64,000 bases of DNA from Paramecium octaurelia (GCA_905182995.1 CAJJDP010000100.1:141403-205402); one strand, 5' to 3'. Counted from the stretch's first letter, positions 23,009 through 35,430 are shown. Numbers and translations are program-made. Notes: generated by a model from the letters alone, not told the origin.

Positions 23009-24611
23009 TCAATAAGATTTTCTTATTAGATCTACAGCCTAATTGATTTGCTCGGTCAAATAAGGTGCATTCTAAAGCATTTTTAATTAGTCTTCCAACC
23101 CATAATTTTCAAAATCTAATAAAATTCCTGTCACTTAAGGTGCCTAAATAATATTGTAGATAATTACCAGTTTTTATTCTACTTATTAATTAACAAGAGG
23201 GAACAAGAGGACTCCAATAGTATCAGTAACTCTTTTCTAATTTCCTTCAGCTAATAATTTCTATAAGAATTATAAATCTGGTAACTTAGGTTATTGTCTT
23301 TGTTAGTTTTGATATTGATTTGGATATTGATTTTTCTTGTGTCTATGTTAATTGTAATTATTTCCTTATTATTAATAGTATCCGCCTTGTTGATAGGGTG
23401 GTTGTTGTGGAGGATAGCCCCCTGGATATTGATAGGCACCATAGGGAGGATTGGGTTAGTTTGGAAATCCTTAGATTTGTTAATAGGGAGGGAAGGGCAT
23501 GGGATTAGGATAAGGTTAATATGTAGGTTTTGATTGGATTTTTTTGAATTGGATAATATCTGCTGGACTCAACATAGGGGAGATTTAAACAGTTAATTTT
23601 TCATACAAATCAAATATTTTTTTGGTTTTGAAAGCCAAATCAATGACTTTTTTGCCATCTTCAGCAGATTTCAAATAAATATAGGCTGACAATTTATTAG
23701 ATTTGTTTGGTGGTAATAATTGAAGATCATCTATAGTAATGATGGATTCGTATGCTTCTCTTAGTTATTGTTCAGTTACAGTGGGTTTAAGATTTTTGGT
23801 GTAGAGATTTGCTTCAATATTGTCATTTGAATTGACAGCCCATTGAATATTGATCATTTGATTTTGAAAAGGTTTGGTGGCTTTGACAGCTTTATAAGCA
23901 TCTTCTGAATTTTCAAATCTAACAAATGCAAAGTAGGTTTGATTTTTGGGATTGACGTTGACTTAAACCAATTCGACTTTTCCAAATTCAGAGAAATAGT
24001 TATCCAATTATGTTTTGATTTGATCCAAGGATGACTAAGATTTTATATTAGAGATGAATAACTAATCTCTTTTGATTTGTTATTGCTTACCCTTCTTGAT
24101 GGCTCTAAGCTGTTATTTTATTAATTTACCTAGTGATATGCAATGCCAAATTTGCCTAATCTGCCAAACATTTTTCAGCTGACTTTCTATCTTCAAATTA
24201 GATATAGGCTACACCAGCTTTATCAGACATCTACACTTTGATATTCAAGATCTTTCCATATTTTTACAATTTCTCTTTTAATTGCAATTGGGTAGTTGTC
24301 GGACTTAATCCATCTATGAATACATTTGCTTCTTCATCCAATTTGTCCATATCCAAATACTCATTCACATCCAAGTTCTTGCCTCCTATAGTGACAGTCT
24401 TGGATGTTGCTCTTTTCACTATTTGATTAAACTAATGTGTACCTGCATCATGAGAATCAAATACTATGAATACTCCATTGGACTTGGCATTTTGTTATAA
24501 TTATTCAATCTTTCCGAACTCAGAGAATGCCTGTGTCAATTATTCAAGAGTTGTTTCAGCCTTATACTGAGTAACATACACACACCTATCATGAGGAATC
24601 GATTAAATCAT
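23009..24611 (-). CDS. Polyadenylate-binding protein with four RRMs and a MLLE domain
   Basis: ATG 24611 (MIQSIPHDRCVYVTQYKAE) to TGA 23009, one 25-nt intron (24105-24129), 526 codons (525 aa). Four RRM-like units are readable. RRM1 is about 9-95 (NGVFIVFDSHD). RRM2 is about 97-170 (ANVFIDGLSPTT...GVAYIQFED). RRM3 is about 190-265 (LFISNIKSQSS...TYFAFVRFEN). RRM4 is about 272-345 (ANLYTKNLKPT...LSAYIYLKS). A P/Y/Q/G-rich linker (PPYGAYQYPGGYPPQQ) precedes a C-terminal MLLE domain (IGVLLFPLV...VTGILLDFENYGLED). This is the domain order of cytoplasmic PABP, which binds mRNA poly(A) and PAM2 peptides. The RNP aromatic positions in RRM1 and RRM4 are divergent. The linker DNA is low complexity, so several other frames are open across it. 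Confidence 0.92.
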
Positions 24612-24656
24612 AAATAATTATTTAATGAATACTTAACTATTTTTAATTATTAATTA

Positions 24657-25334
24657 ATGGAAACTAAATGCAAAAGAAATGGTTGTAAGAAGGCTTACAA
24701 CGAAAATGAAAATAATGATCAAGCATGCAAACATCATCCTGGAAAACCCATCTTTTCAGATCTCAAAAAAGGATGGACATGTTGTAATAAAATAGTCTAT
24801 GATTGGGATGAGTTTATGAAAATAGAGCCATGTGCAGTAGGAAGACATACAAATGTAGAAGCCACTGAAGGAGGTGAATTTTATTAGTCAAAGACTGTAT
24901 AAAATGCATAAAAAGGTATTATTGTAATTTCTAGAATATTAGGAATTGATAACTTTGCTGACAGCTCTCCACAACCTGTTCGAAAAATAGATGACTATAA
25001 TAGAGAAGAAGCTGAAAAGAAGAAGTTGTTAGAATAATAATAAGGTTTGTATATCCATCTAATGTTTAATTAGCTTAAGTGTAAAAATAAATATTTGTAA
25101 CTCCAACAGGCAAATATAAATGCACCAATAAGGGATGTTTAAAAGAGTATGATCCAAAAGAAAATACTGAATGCTTTTATCATCCAGGGGAACCTTGTTT
25201 CCATGATCTTAAGAAATTTTGGACATGTTGCAGAGTAGTTTAATTCATTTATTAAGGTTGAAAAATATGATTGGGATGAATTCATGAAAATACCAACTTG
25301 TGCTAAAGGGTCACATACACCCAAAGTAGTTTGA
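24657..25334 (+). CDS. Two-CHORD zinc-binding protein (RAR1/CHP1 family)
   Basis: ATG 24657 begins METKCKRNGCKKAYNENEN. Two CHORD domains are present. The first is at about residues 5-64, with CKHHPGKPIF, GWTCCNK and DWDEFMKIEPCAVGRH. The second is at about 130-192, with CTNKGCLKEY, CFYHPGEPCFHD, FWTCCR and DWDEFMKIPTCAKGSH. All Cys/His ligands of both zinc modules are visible. Introns: 24915-24941 (27), 25045-25073 (29) and 25235-25256 (22, ending AAG). The CDS is 200 codons (199 aa). There is no CS domain after the second CHORD, so the layout is plant RAR1-like rather than melusin-like. Family members are HSP90 co-chaperones acting with SGT1. Confidence 0.93.
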
Positions 25335-25414
25335 AAATACATATTAAATTATCATCAAAGAATTCAATTTTTAATTTTACTACATAATCTGGCTGTTATT
25401 TAATTAATTTAAAA

Positions 25415-27106
25415 ATGAGAACTAATCAAGGTTCGAGCAATGATCTTCTGACTAGAAATTTTTAAGGCAGAAGAGATATCGATCTATTGACCAGTAGCTC
25501 TCCAAATGGATGGAAGGATCTCACTGTTTAAAATAACTCAGGTTACGTTTCCAGAGAAAAATATAACAAACTCAAAGATCTCAACTAAAAATTAAAAGTA
25601 ATCTCACTATTAAATTCTAGGCTGCTTTAAAAGAGTATATTTAAGACACAAAAGAAAAAGACAGATTATTATAAACAAGAGATGAACAATTAGTTAAATT
25701 TGAGAAGGAAAGAGCAGAGTCCTAAAATAAAGGCAATGAAGATCTCAAAACCCAAATTAATGAATTAAAAATTAAATTGTAAAAGAAAAAGACTAAAATC
25801 AGGTTACTTAAGGATTCATCAAAAACAATCGATTCTAGATTGGATGACTAAAAGTCCACCTTCTAAGTTGATTTAGATAGAGTATCACGAATTAATGATT
25901 CCTTGTAAGCTGAGATGTATCAATTTTAATTCAATATTTAGAAAAGAATATGACAAGAGATATTTGATATTGAAAGATGAAAATAGTATTTTAAAATAAG
26001 CATTGTAATCAAAAGAAGATTAATGCAAATATTTTGAAATGGCAGCTTAAGATGATAGATAAAATATACAACTATTAGAATCAAAGATCAGAGAATTATA
26101 AGAAGAAAAAAAAATCTTATAAATAGCAATCGATAGTTAAATATCTAAAATTGATGAAGCTGAAAAATTTATTAAACTAAATGATCAACGTCATCAATAA
26201 GATATTAATAAAATTGAATTCGAAAAGTAATAGTTATTAAGCGAATATCTAACGTAAATTAATAGAAAAAAAGAAAAGACTAAATCATTATTAAATCAAA
26301 TCTAATAATTAGAATCATAAATTACTCAATTATAATAAGAAGAATTGTCTTATCATAAGGTTATTTAAGATTAGAAACATGATTATTTGAGGTTGTAATC
26401 ACAATTGGAAGATTAAAGGAATAAGACTGATTAAACTTTGAAAGAAGCTAACTTTTAAGTCCAAGAAGTTATGGAATTTAAATAAAAGCTAGAATCTTAA
26501 AAGTCTTTGCTTTAGGCCTATGAGGATAAATTAGCTCAATATGATGTTTAATATTAATTAGATTTAAATGAAAAATCACAGATGCTGTTTGATATTCAGT
26601 AATTTCATCACGAGAATAAGAAGTTATAGCATCTATTATATGAATCTGATAAAGAAATAGCTTACTTAAAACAATAACACGAAGAAGTATTAGATTTAAT
26701 TATCTCGATAGGATTTATATTAGATTGAAAACAGAGTTTAATCTTTAATTCATTAATTGAATGAGTTAAAAGATGAAACTTCAGAATAAAAAAAAATAAT
26801 CTCAGAATTAAAGAAGCAAATAATCTCTAGTGATGAATAAGCTAATTCATACAAAAACAAATACCTTAAAGTTAAATAAAATTAAAAAACATTATAATCA
26901 GAATAAAAATATGTATCTAATACTTTGTAATATTTTAGTTAGAGGAAAAAGTAAAATTGATGGAAAGTGAAAGAGTTTTTGATGAAAAAGAAGCCTTAAA
27001 AACTAAGGATTATGTCATTTAATAAAAATAAGTTTAGCAAAGCAAAATTAAAGTGCTTGATGAAATCTAAAATATGATTAAATAACATAAAAAAATCACT
27101 AGCTGA
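25415..27106 (+). CDS. Long coiled-coil protein, function unknown
   Basis: ATG 25415 (MRTNQGSSNDLLTRNFQG) to TGA 27106. Introns at 25598-25620 (23), 25917-25941 (25), 26687-26711 (25) and 26913-26938 (26) give 531 codons (530 aa). After about 45 residues almost everything is E/K/Q/L heptad sequence without proline, for example EQLVKFEKERAES and KESLLQAYEDKLAQYDV. A parallel coiled-coil rod is expected, as in structural ciliary or basal-body proteins and golgin-like tethers. The frame is clean only with all four introns. No globular domain can be named. Confidence 0.8.
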
Positions 27107-27574
27107 TTAATCTTATAGAATATAGTTTAAAGTAAAATACATTATCATTAATAATTCTTCTATTAGAAGATTAATATTAAAATTAGATTTTTACTATATT
27201 TAGTTATTTACTTATCTATATAATCTAATGTTATTAATAGATGATAAATAATTCAATTATTATTTTCTCATTTCTTTAATTTTTCTAATCCATTCTTTAA
27301 TTATTATTAAACAATCACGCAACTGCAAATGATAATTGAAAATAACAGAATATGTATAACATTTGATCATAGCCAGTTCTTTCAATTAAAGCCTCTCAAA
27401 ATTGGTACAACTAATCTCAATTGGCATCAATAATATTTTTTATCATTGAAATCAATAATTGAGGAAATGTTTTTTCTTACTTAATCCTAATTGAGAAGGA
27501 ATGATTTTTTCTTAACTTTGTAAAATAAGAAGTAACTTTGACTGAAATTCTAATATTATATATATCAAAATAAA
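27107..27574. other. Intergenic, no feature seen
   Basis: About 470 very A+T-rich bases between two plus-strand genes. No frame shows domain-like sequence and I see no structured RNA. Confidence 0.5.
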
Positions 27575-30500
27575 ATGAAGTATGTTTAAATGGCTGATAT
27601 TTTTGGGGCACAATTAAAATAAGATATACATTCAGAAGAAAAGCTTTAAAAATCCTTTATTGGAGGAGTGATATCAATTATTGTAACTGCAGTTAGTTTA
27701 GGGTACTTTATCTATGTAATGGATTAATGGAGAAATTCTAATATCCTACCAAAATCAACAAATACTATAAAGGCTGAAAAATACTCATCTATTTAGTTTA
27801 GTAATGAAAATCTTTTTGAATTATGTTATTGGAAGTACTCAAATGAAATCATTGATCCTTTTAGAACAACAGATAATATTTTGATGCCAGTAGGGATATA
27901 TATTATTTCTGGTATTCCTTAAGAGCCATTTTCGTTGTTAACCAACAAAACAGCTATATCCACTTACAATAGCAATTTAATTTTTGTAGAAGATCTGAAT
28001 GTAATTTAAAACAGTGAATTTAATCCAAAACTAAATCCAACAAAAGAGTTGATCATAATTATTACTACATGCAAGAAATAATTGCTATTGGAAGATTAAA
28101 CTTGTGCAAACTAAGAAGAAATTCAAAATTTCTTTACTTCTTAAACTAACATTCTAAGTTTCTGGATAAATATTAAGTATTTTAATTCAAAAAACCAAGA
28201 TTTTGATGTTGTAAAGAAGTAATATTATATATCATTTGAATAAGAGAGAGCACAATAAATATAAGTAATTGTAAAATAGTAAAATACGTAAATAGATACA
28301 GGAATATTATTTGGAAGTTTCTAAGAAGAAACCTTTATCTTTGATGCTTAATTTTTAATGAGTACAATATCTATTGACTTTTTCCATAAAATGTTAAATA
28401 TGGAATCATTTATAGCTTTTACGATACGTTTAGATCCTTTCTCTTATGAAACATAAATAGTTTATCCTAAATTAGGAGAAATTTTAGCATAAGTTGGATC
28501 AATCGTTAGTATTATAATGATGGTATAATATCTAGCATAATTTTATAATGAATATCTCCTATAAAACTCTCTTATTGAATCAGTTTTAAAAAATCTTATT
28601 TAAAATTATGATTCCATAAAAAACTCCTAAGACAAAAAAAGTAAAACTATCTTAACTAAATTGTAAAAGTTCGCTAAGCAAAAATTAGTCTTTACTAATA
28701 TGATAAATGAACTCTCAAGGATTGAGTTATTTTTATTGAGTTTTTTTGATAATATAGAGAATGCCTCCTGTTATAGTGTACCTAGGTCAGTAAAATCACA
28801 TAATTACAGTTTCTAATAAATAATGAACCTAAGTTGGAATCAATGGAAGGTATTTTTTCCATAATTTCAAATAATAATAACAACAATATTATTAATGACG
28901 AAGAATTTTCAGATCTTTTCAAAGCATTTATCATTCATCCATAAATAGAAAAGAAATCAATGAACGTAGGAATCATCTCATAATTCTTAAACTATAACAT
29001 CTTGTATGATAATAATTTATTTATTAATATGTACTTTTTATTTAAATAAATTAATCTTTGTGAATCAACAAAGTATTTAAATAGCAAGTTTATTAAATTA
29101 ATTAGGATATTACATAATTTAAATTCGAACGACATTTCTTTAATTAATGAATTAAGAACTTCTATAAAATTAAATGTATTTTCGTTTTGCTATAATGATT
29201 TCAGAAGTAAATAATATATAATCGCCAGAAAGAAGAATCATATAAACGAAAATATCTCTTCTGAAGGTTCNATCCAACAAAAGAGTTGATCATAATTATT
29301 ACTACATGCAAGAAATAATTGCTATTGGAAGATTAAACTTGTGCAAACTAAGAAGAAATTCAAAATTTCTTTACTTCTTAAACTAACATTCTAAGTTTCT
29401 GGATAAATATTAAGTATTTTAATTCAAAAAACCAAGATTTTGATGTTGTAAAGAAGTAATATTATATATCATTTGAATAAGAGAGAGCACAATAAATATA
29501 AGTAATTGTAAAATAGTAAAATACGTAAATAGATACAGGAATATTATTTGGAAGTTTCTAAGAAGAAACCTTTATCTTTGATGCTTAATTTTTAATGAGT
29601 ACAATATCTATTGACTTTTTCCATAAAATGTTAAATATGGAATCATTTATAGCTTTTACGATACGTTTAGATCCTTTCTCTTATGAAACATAAATAGTTT
29701 ATCCTAAATTAGGAGAAATTTTAGCATAAGTTGGATCAATCGTTAGTATTATAATGATGGTATAATATCTAGCATAATTTTATAATGAATATCTCCTATA
29801 AAACTCTCTTATTGAATCAGTTTTAAAAAATCTTATTTAAAATTATGATTCCATAAAAAACTCCTAAGACAAAAAAAGTAAAACTATCTTAACTAAATTG
29901 TAAAAGTTCGCTAAGCAAAAATTAGTCTTTACTAATATGATAAATGAACTCTCAAGGATTGAGTTATTTTTATTGAGTTTTTTTGATAATATAGAGAATG
30001 CCTCCTGTTATAGTGTACCTAGGTCAGTAAAATCACATAATTACAGTTTCTAATAAATAATGAACCTAAGTTGGAATCAATGGAAGGTATTTTTTCCATA
30101 ATTTCAAATAATAATAACAACAATATTATTAATGACGAAGAATTTTCAGATCTTTTCAAAGCATTTATCATTCATCCATAAATAGAAAAGAAATCAATGA
30201 ACGTAGGAATCATCTCATAATTCTTAAACTATAACATCTTGTATGATAATAATTTATTTATTAATATGTACTTTTTATTTAAATAAATTAATCTTTGTGA
30301 ATCAACAAAGTATTTAAATAGCAAGTTTATTAAATTAATTAGGATATTACATAATTTAAATTCGAACGACATTTCTTTAATTAATGAATTAAGAACTTCT
30401 ATAAAATTAAATGTATTTTCGTTTTGCTATAATGATTTCAGAAGTAAATAATATATAATCGCCAGAAAGAAGAATCATATAAACGAAAATATCTCTTCTG

Positions 30501-30763
30501 AAGGTTCCAATAATGATAGAAATTTAACTATATTAGATTTAAACTAGAATCTAAATTCAATTATTATATTCTAATCAAATCTTGATTTAATAATTGATAT
30601 CTAAAAAAAATAACTCCAAGGCACTTCGCCTCTCTAGAAATGGATGAAAAATTCAAAAAAAAATAAGCTTAAATTCAATATTGTATAAATTAATAAAATA
30701 GGTGGATTATTGAATTTGTAAAGTTTTTTGAGTAACATAAGAATCTAATGCTTAAATAATTGA
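27575..30763 (+). CDS. Two-TM protein, ciliate family member B (interrupted by assembly overlap)
   Basis: ATG 27575 (MKYVQMADIFGAQLKQDI) is homologous to the minus-strand gene ending at 16319 along its first 400 residues, including DPFR, GIPQEPFSLL, KKQYY, TGILFG and QIVYPKLGEILAQVGS. It has the same two hydrophobic segments. A 32-nt intron (28778-28809; a 20-nt version from 28790 also fits) joins a longer, N-rich C-terminal extension absent from member A. The frame must skip the duplicated sequence: 27575-29270 joins 30508-30763, TGA at 30761. That gives 640 codons with the 32-nt intron. After the stop the same frame stays open for about 100 codons, so an unseen intron could extend it. Confidence 0.75.
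28035..29270. repeat. Left copy of a 1,236-bp duplicated contig end
   Basis: Identical to 29272-30507 (offset 1237), separated by the single N at 29271. It lies wholly inside the two-TM gene B. As written the gene would contain an internal in-line duplication, which is an artefact of unmerged contigs. Confidence 0.9.
29271..29271. other. Single-N contig junction
   Basis: Ambiguous base between identical overlapping ends. Correct sequence should pass from 29270 to 30508. Confidence 0.9.
29272..30507. repeat. Right copy of the 1,236-bp duplicated contig end
   Basis: Same sequence as 28035-29270, repeating part of the coding region of the two-TM gene B. Not an independent gene. Confidence 0.9.
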
Positions 30764-31091
30764 ATTTAAAAATATAGAGGAAGTAGAATTCTTAAAATAG
30801 ACAATGTAAAATCCTGTGATTGGAGGCTTTTTTATTTATTCAAACATTAGAAATTAGTTTTTTAGAGAACCGATGCAAATAATAGTTATTAAATATGCAT
30901 TTTATTATCAATATAGCAATAGAAAAAGAAGATTCACTAAATAAAATTATTTAAGGTTAATGCGAAAACTGTAAATTTAGAATTTGGAATGGAAAATGTA
31001 AATAACCAGCAATGGTAATTAGAATTCTTTTTTATAACGTATTATTACTAGATTGATATAATTGATATATATTATATTGATAAAAATTAAA
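30764..31091. other. Gap downstream of the two-TM gene B
   Basis: About 330 bases. Two plus-strand frames remain open and fairly coding-like (for example KSCDWRLFYLFKHQKLVF). They may be a further exon of the preceding gene. No ATG-started gene is supported. Confidence 0.4.
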
Positions 31092-33320
31092 ATGTAAATC
31101 GAGTTTGATAAATACTTATCATTGTTAACTAATTTAGATGAAGAAATTGGTAAAAAGATAAAAGAGCAATACCATTTGGTTTAAAATAAACAATCAGAAT
31201 CCTAAAAGTGGAATGACTATTAAAGCAAATTATTAAAGTCTTTGATACAGACCTATTGTTCTAATTAAAATAAAATCCATGCTCAGATACCAGACAATGT
31301 TTGGAACATCGTCTCAAAATTGCTAAGCAAATCTGTAATGGATTGCAGATCACAATTAGAAAACTAAAAAAAATAAATATTCCATTAATAATAATGGAGT
31401 AAAAATGAGGATGAAGCCTTAAAAGAAATTTGCAACTAGTATATCTCGGAAAATAAACAATTTAATTGGAGCGATATAGCAAAAGAATTATCCTAAAAGT
31501 GTCGCAAATCTACAATAAAGCTGACAAAATTTGTACGAGATAGGTGGATTAATAAACTAAACCCCCAAATATAGAAAGGTCCTTGGGACCCAAATGAAGA
31601 ATATTAATTTATGAAATTTATATTAAAAAATGGAAAAAATTGGTAAGTAATTGCTTTGGAAATGAAAAATCATAGAACTGAGAGTTCTGTAAAAAATAGA
31701 TACTTTAAAATTTTAAAAAAGTTAGAAATAAAGGAGATTTAATTATTGGATAAAAAATAAATTGAGAATGAACTTTCAAAACATTAGTTAAATTAATTCA
31801 ATAAAATTGAAGAACTAGGATAACTAGAAATTAGTTTTATTTTGTTTTATTTAAATGAACTTGCATAGAAGCTCAATGAATAGAATATTAATTAATCTGA
31901 TAATATTAGTAAAAATGATTAGAAAAAATAGGAATCTTAGCCCGATTTAACTAATATTCAAAAGAAAAAGTTAAAAGCAGAGCAAAAATAAAGTAATTCT
32001 CATGCATCAAACATAGTAGAGAAAGTGTTAAAAAAATATTAATAGGATCAAATCTTGGATTATAATAAAATTAAGGATCACTATTAGGATGTCGTAGTTT
32101 AAAAAGGGGAAACTCTTGAATTTAATGAAGAACCAATAAGTAATTCGAACGAGTTATCTGATGTTGAATTTGCCATAATGAATAAAGATTCATAAAATAT
32201 ACATGTTTTTCCTAAAACTCAACTAAAAGCAGTTATGGAAATATTTAAGCAAAAAAAAGAAAGCAAAAAGGATTGTAAAAAAGAGATAGTACAAACGTAG
32301 ACAAAATAATAAAAGGCTTAAGAATTACTGCATGTTGTTAAATAAAAACAAATATCTAAATAAAAGGACCATTTACCAAAGCAAGCTTAATAATTATAAT
32401 AATAATAGTAATAATAGTAATAGATTAACTAACCTACAATGATTTCATAAGCTTTTGAATCTTAAATTAGTTAACAAAAAAACATGCTTTAATAATTTCA
32501 ATAATACTAATAATAATAATAATAACAACAATAATAGTAATAATAGTAATAATAATCCTAATAATAATAATAATAATAATAGCAATAATAATAATAATAG
32601 CCATAACAGCCTTTCTATCAACCACTTCTATATCCAAATCTTTTATATCCTTAAATGCAAATGACTTAAATGCCTATCATGGGATAATTGACAGGATAAA
32701 TGATGGGGCCGATGTAAGGATAAATGATGATTCAAATGCCATAATAAATGATGGGATAGATTCCAGGATAAATGCAGGGATAAATACCAGGTTAAAACAT
32801 GCAAATAATCCAAACACTCCCAGGGTAAATGTAATAAGCTGTTTAACCTGTAAATTAATAAATGGCAGAACAATTTCAAAATATGATGTCACATTAAATC
32901 ACTAACCCTCCAAATAATTAACAATAAAAACTAATGTAAGCCGAATTGAATTAGCAAAATTAGTTGCAAATGTAATAACTCGCTTCGAGTGGAATGACAT
33001 AATAATTTATTCCTCTAATGTATAAGCATTTTATTGACTAAATTAGGTATGCCCCTTAGGCTTTTTATGAATAGCAACAGCTATAATAGATAAGTCAATT
33101 GGGTTAATAGATGTAATAAAACAATCTTTTGAAGGAGATGTTTTAGCAGACACCTTAATAATAGATGCAACCAATGAATTACCCCATGCCTCTGATGCAA
33201 CAATTTGGGGATCAATTTTATTAATAAAAGAATGTTAATTAAGGATTCTAGTAAACATTGCCAAATTACTCATAAGTAAAGCAAGAATTGGATGATTAAT
33301 AATAGAAGAATAATAAATGA
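31092..33320 (+). CDS. MYB/SANT-domain protein with long Q/M-rich prion-like tail
   Basis: One exon of 743 codons (742 aa), ATG 31092 to TGA 33320. Two SANT/MYB repeats lie at about 100-155 (WSKNEDEALKEICNQ...WSDIAKEL...VRDRWINKL) and 161-215 (KGPWDPNEEYQFMKFILKNG...WQVIAL...SVKNRYFKIL), the layout of an R2R3-type DNA-binding domain. A charged linker follows, then from about 440 to the end nearly pure Q with M, P, G and N, including a Q run at about 466-505. Under the standard code this region is full of stops; here TAA/TAG/CAA/CAG all mean Gln. Probable nuclear DNA- or chromatin-binding protein with a low-complexity activation or condensate region. Confidence 0.88.
32490..32605 (+). repeat. 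TAA/TAG/CAA trinucleotide tract encoding polyglutamine
   Basis: A run of roughly 38 codons, almost all TAA with interspersed TAG, CAA and CAG, in frame with the MYB gene. A smaller tract lies at about 32390-32425. Mixed synonymous Gln codons are used, with single S, P and Y interruptions. Confidence 0.9.
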
Positions 33321-33549
33321 TATACAAATTTTGTTCAATATTATAATTTTCATCATTTGGCAATAATTAGTAGAAGGAGATTCGAATAAAGCTTTAGTAT
33401 GAGACTCAAGTGAATAAATTAATTATAATAGAAATGTGTCATATTAATTCATTAAAGATATAATTGTAATATATCACCAGATCTTGTAATTGAGGATTAT
33501 TATGAAATAATAATGTTATTAATATTTAATATTTTTTTGCTAACTTAGA

Positions 33550-34784
33550 ATGAAATGTTATGATAATAAACCAGCATCGTAATCTTATTAATTTCTTGAT
33601 AAATTAGGAGAAGGGTATTTCTAACATTAGAAATATTAGTTCTTTCGGGTATATATGGAAGGTCAAGCAAATCTCAACTGGTCAAATCTATGCATGTAAA
33701 TTGGTAAAGAATTCAATGAAGAAGGAAAAAACCTTACTTTAAAGAGAAATAAAGATTTTGCATTTACTTAAAGGAAAGAAAGGTATGAGATTGATAACAA
33801 TTTCTAGGGTTTACTTAATTAATCACCTCAGGGTAGGATCATAAGAACACTTATTTTATAATGAATTTGCTTGGAGATAATTTAGAATAGGTGAGAATAA
33901 AATGTGGGAAATTAGATACTACAACAATATTGAACATGGGTTAATAGATGATTCTCTTGCTTAAGGAACTACATAACTCGAATATAATCCACAGAGATAT
34001 AAAACCGGAAAATTTTGTGGTTCATTAAGAGAAACTGCATTTGATAGATTTTGGACTGTCAAAATTGTTTATTTAAGATGGAAAGCACTTAGAATTCAGA
34101 GAAAATAAGGGCATGATTGGGACAGCTCGTTATGCTTCAATAAATGCTTTGAAGGGAAATGAATAATCAAGGAGAGACGATCTTGAATCAGTTGGTTATT
34201 TACTAATATATTTATTCATGGGAACTCTGCCTTGGAATAATATTATGGCAGAAGACAAGAATATTAAATATTACAAGATTTAGAGACTGAAAGAGGCATT
34301 TAAACCAGAAACCTATATAAATTTGCCACCTGAACTACCTAAATACATGGAATATGTTAAGCGTTTGAAGTTTGACTAAAAGCCTGACTATGATTGCTTG
34401 GAAAACATGTTTAAGAAAGGAGAAGACTTTACTAGAAGTCCTAAACTATAAATTTAATAAAGTCATTTATAAATTAAATCAAATTTATTGCATTTAAAAA
34501 GCGTTGAAAGGGCTTAATGTTTGACCTCTAGAAAATCATTAAATCAATTAGAAAACACAAGTAGAAGAATAACATTTGAAGATCTAAGTTCAGCAGGGGC
34601 TGATATTATCGAAGAACTAGATAAGGACGAAGGCATAACATTAAAGAACTTATCAGTTGGCATTAAATAGCCACAAGTAATAAATAGAATAAACAAAGTG
34701 AGAACAGGGTCAGATCAGATATTTGAAATAGAGAATAAATTAAAGTCCAACTAATTGCCAATTTCCTTAAAATAATTAGAATGA
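33550..34784 (+). CDS. Casein kinase 1 family protein kinase
   Basis: ATG 33550. Introns 33615-33639 and 33783-33807 (both 25 nt) give 395 codons (394 aa) to TGA 34784. Kinase domain about 14-285: [18 protein letters not shown] (Gly loop), YACKLV (Lys), [24 protein letters not shown], then [13 protein letters not shown]. The last replaces APE and is diagnostic of the CK1 group, as is the short activation segment. [19 protein letters not shown] follows. A C-terminal tail of about 110 residues is Ser/Thr-rich and probably regulatory. All catalytic residues are present. The first intron splits the glycine loop. Confidence 0.95.
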
Positions 34785-34832
34785 TATCTTTTACAATATA
34801 TGTAATACAGATGTATCTATTTTACTAAAGAA

Positions 34833-35430
34833 ATGTTTATATATAAATGCATTCTAACCTATAAATAATATCAGATCATCTAGACCAAATGTTTTTACAA
34901 GGATAATAAAGAATAGTATATTCTTATAGCATTAACAGTTCTTTTTGAATTGGCGAGATCATTAAGAAAATCAACGATTAAAGTACGCTATTTTCATTTA
35001 ATAATTATTAAAAATAAAGGGTTTCATTTCATGTTTTGATATTCTATACAGTAGATTCTTATCAATCTAATTTTAAAATCTTCTTGTAGAATTCAGAAGT
35101 TTATAGACTCTACACTACAAGAGAAATTATATATACTATCCAAAATATATGAAAGAAAAATAATTATATTAGGTTAATTATAATTGAAAGTATTCTGATT
35201 ATGGTAATACACAAGGACAAGAATTTATAAATAAAATCTATAAAATTAATAGTAATAGAAAAATAGAACAAGAACAGATGATGCATTAAAATTTAATACA
35301 ATTGATATCTGATCTGAAAATAATAGGTTATAATTACTCTATTATGGGTTTTATAGAAATATTGGATTAGAATTTGTCTAAAGGAATCAGAACGATAATA
35401 GAATCATTTCATACAAAATATAAACTATGA
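34833..35430 (+). CDS. One or two very small genes, exon structure unresolved
   Basis: ATG 34833 starts MFIYKCILTYKQYQ. With a 20- or 29-nt intron beginning at the GTTC after ACA near 34940 it reads on as KINDQSTLFSFNNYQKQRVS...TTREIIYTIQNI to TGA 35152 (about 97-99 aa). A second ATG at 35149, overlapping that stop as ATGA, reads MKEKQLYQ. It passes TGA only if an 18-nt intron (GTTAAT...GAAAG) is removed, then gives YSDYGNTQGQEFINKIYKIN...ESFHTKYKL to TGA 35430 (87 aa). Both halves look coding. They may be one gene with an intron I cannot place. No family recognised. Confidence 0.4.

Noticed and set aside
23251..23533. Extra open frames on both strands within the poly(A)-binding protein gene
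   Set aside because: They are by-products of the P/Y/Q/G-rich low-complexity linker of the minus-strand gene and carry no independent domain.
32390..32610. TAA-repeat block as a non-coding microsatellite ending the MYB gene
   Set aside because: The repeat stays in frame with no TGA from ATG 31092 to TGA 33320 and is followed by further Q/M-rich coding sequence, so it is a polyglutamine coding tract under code 6.
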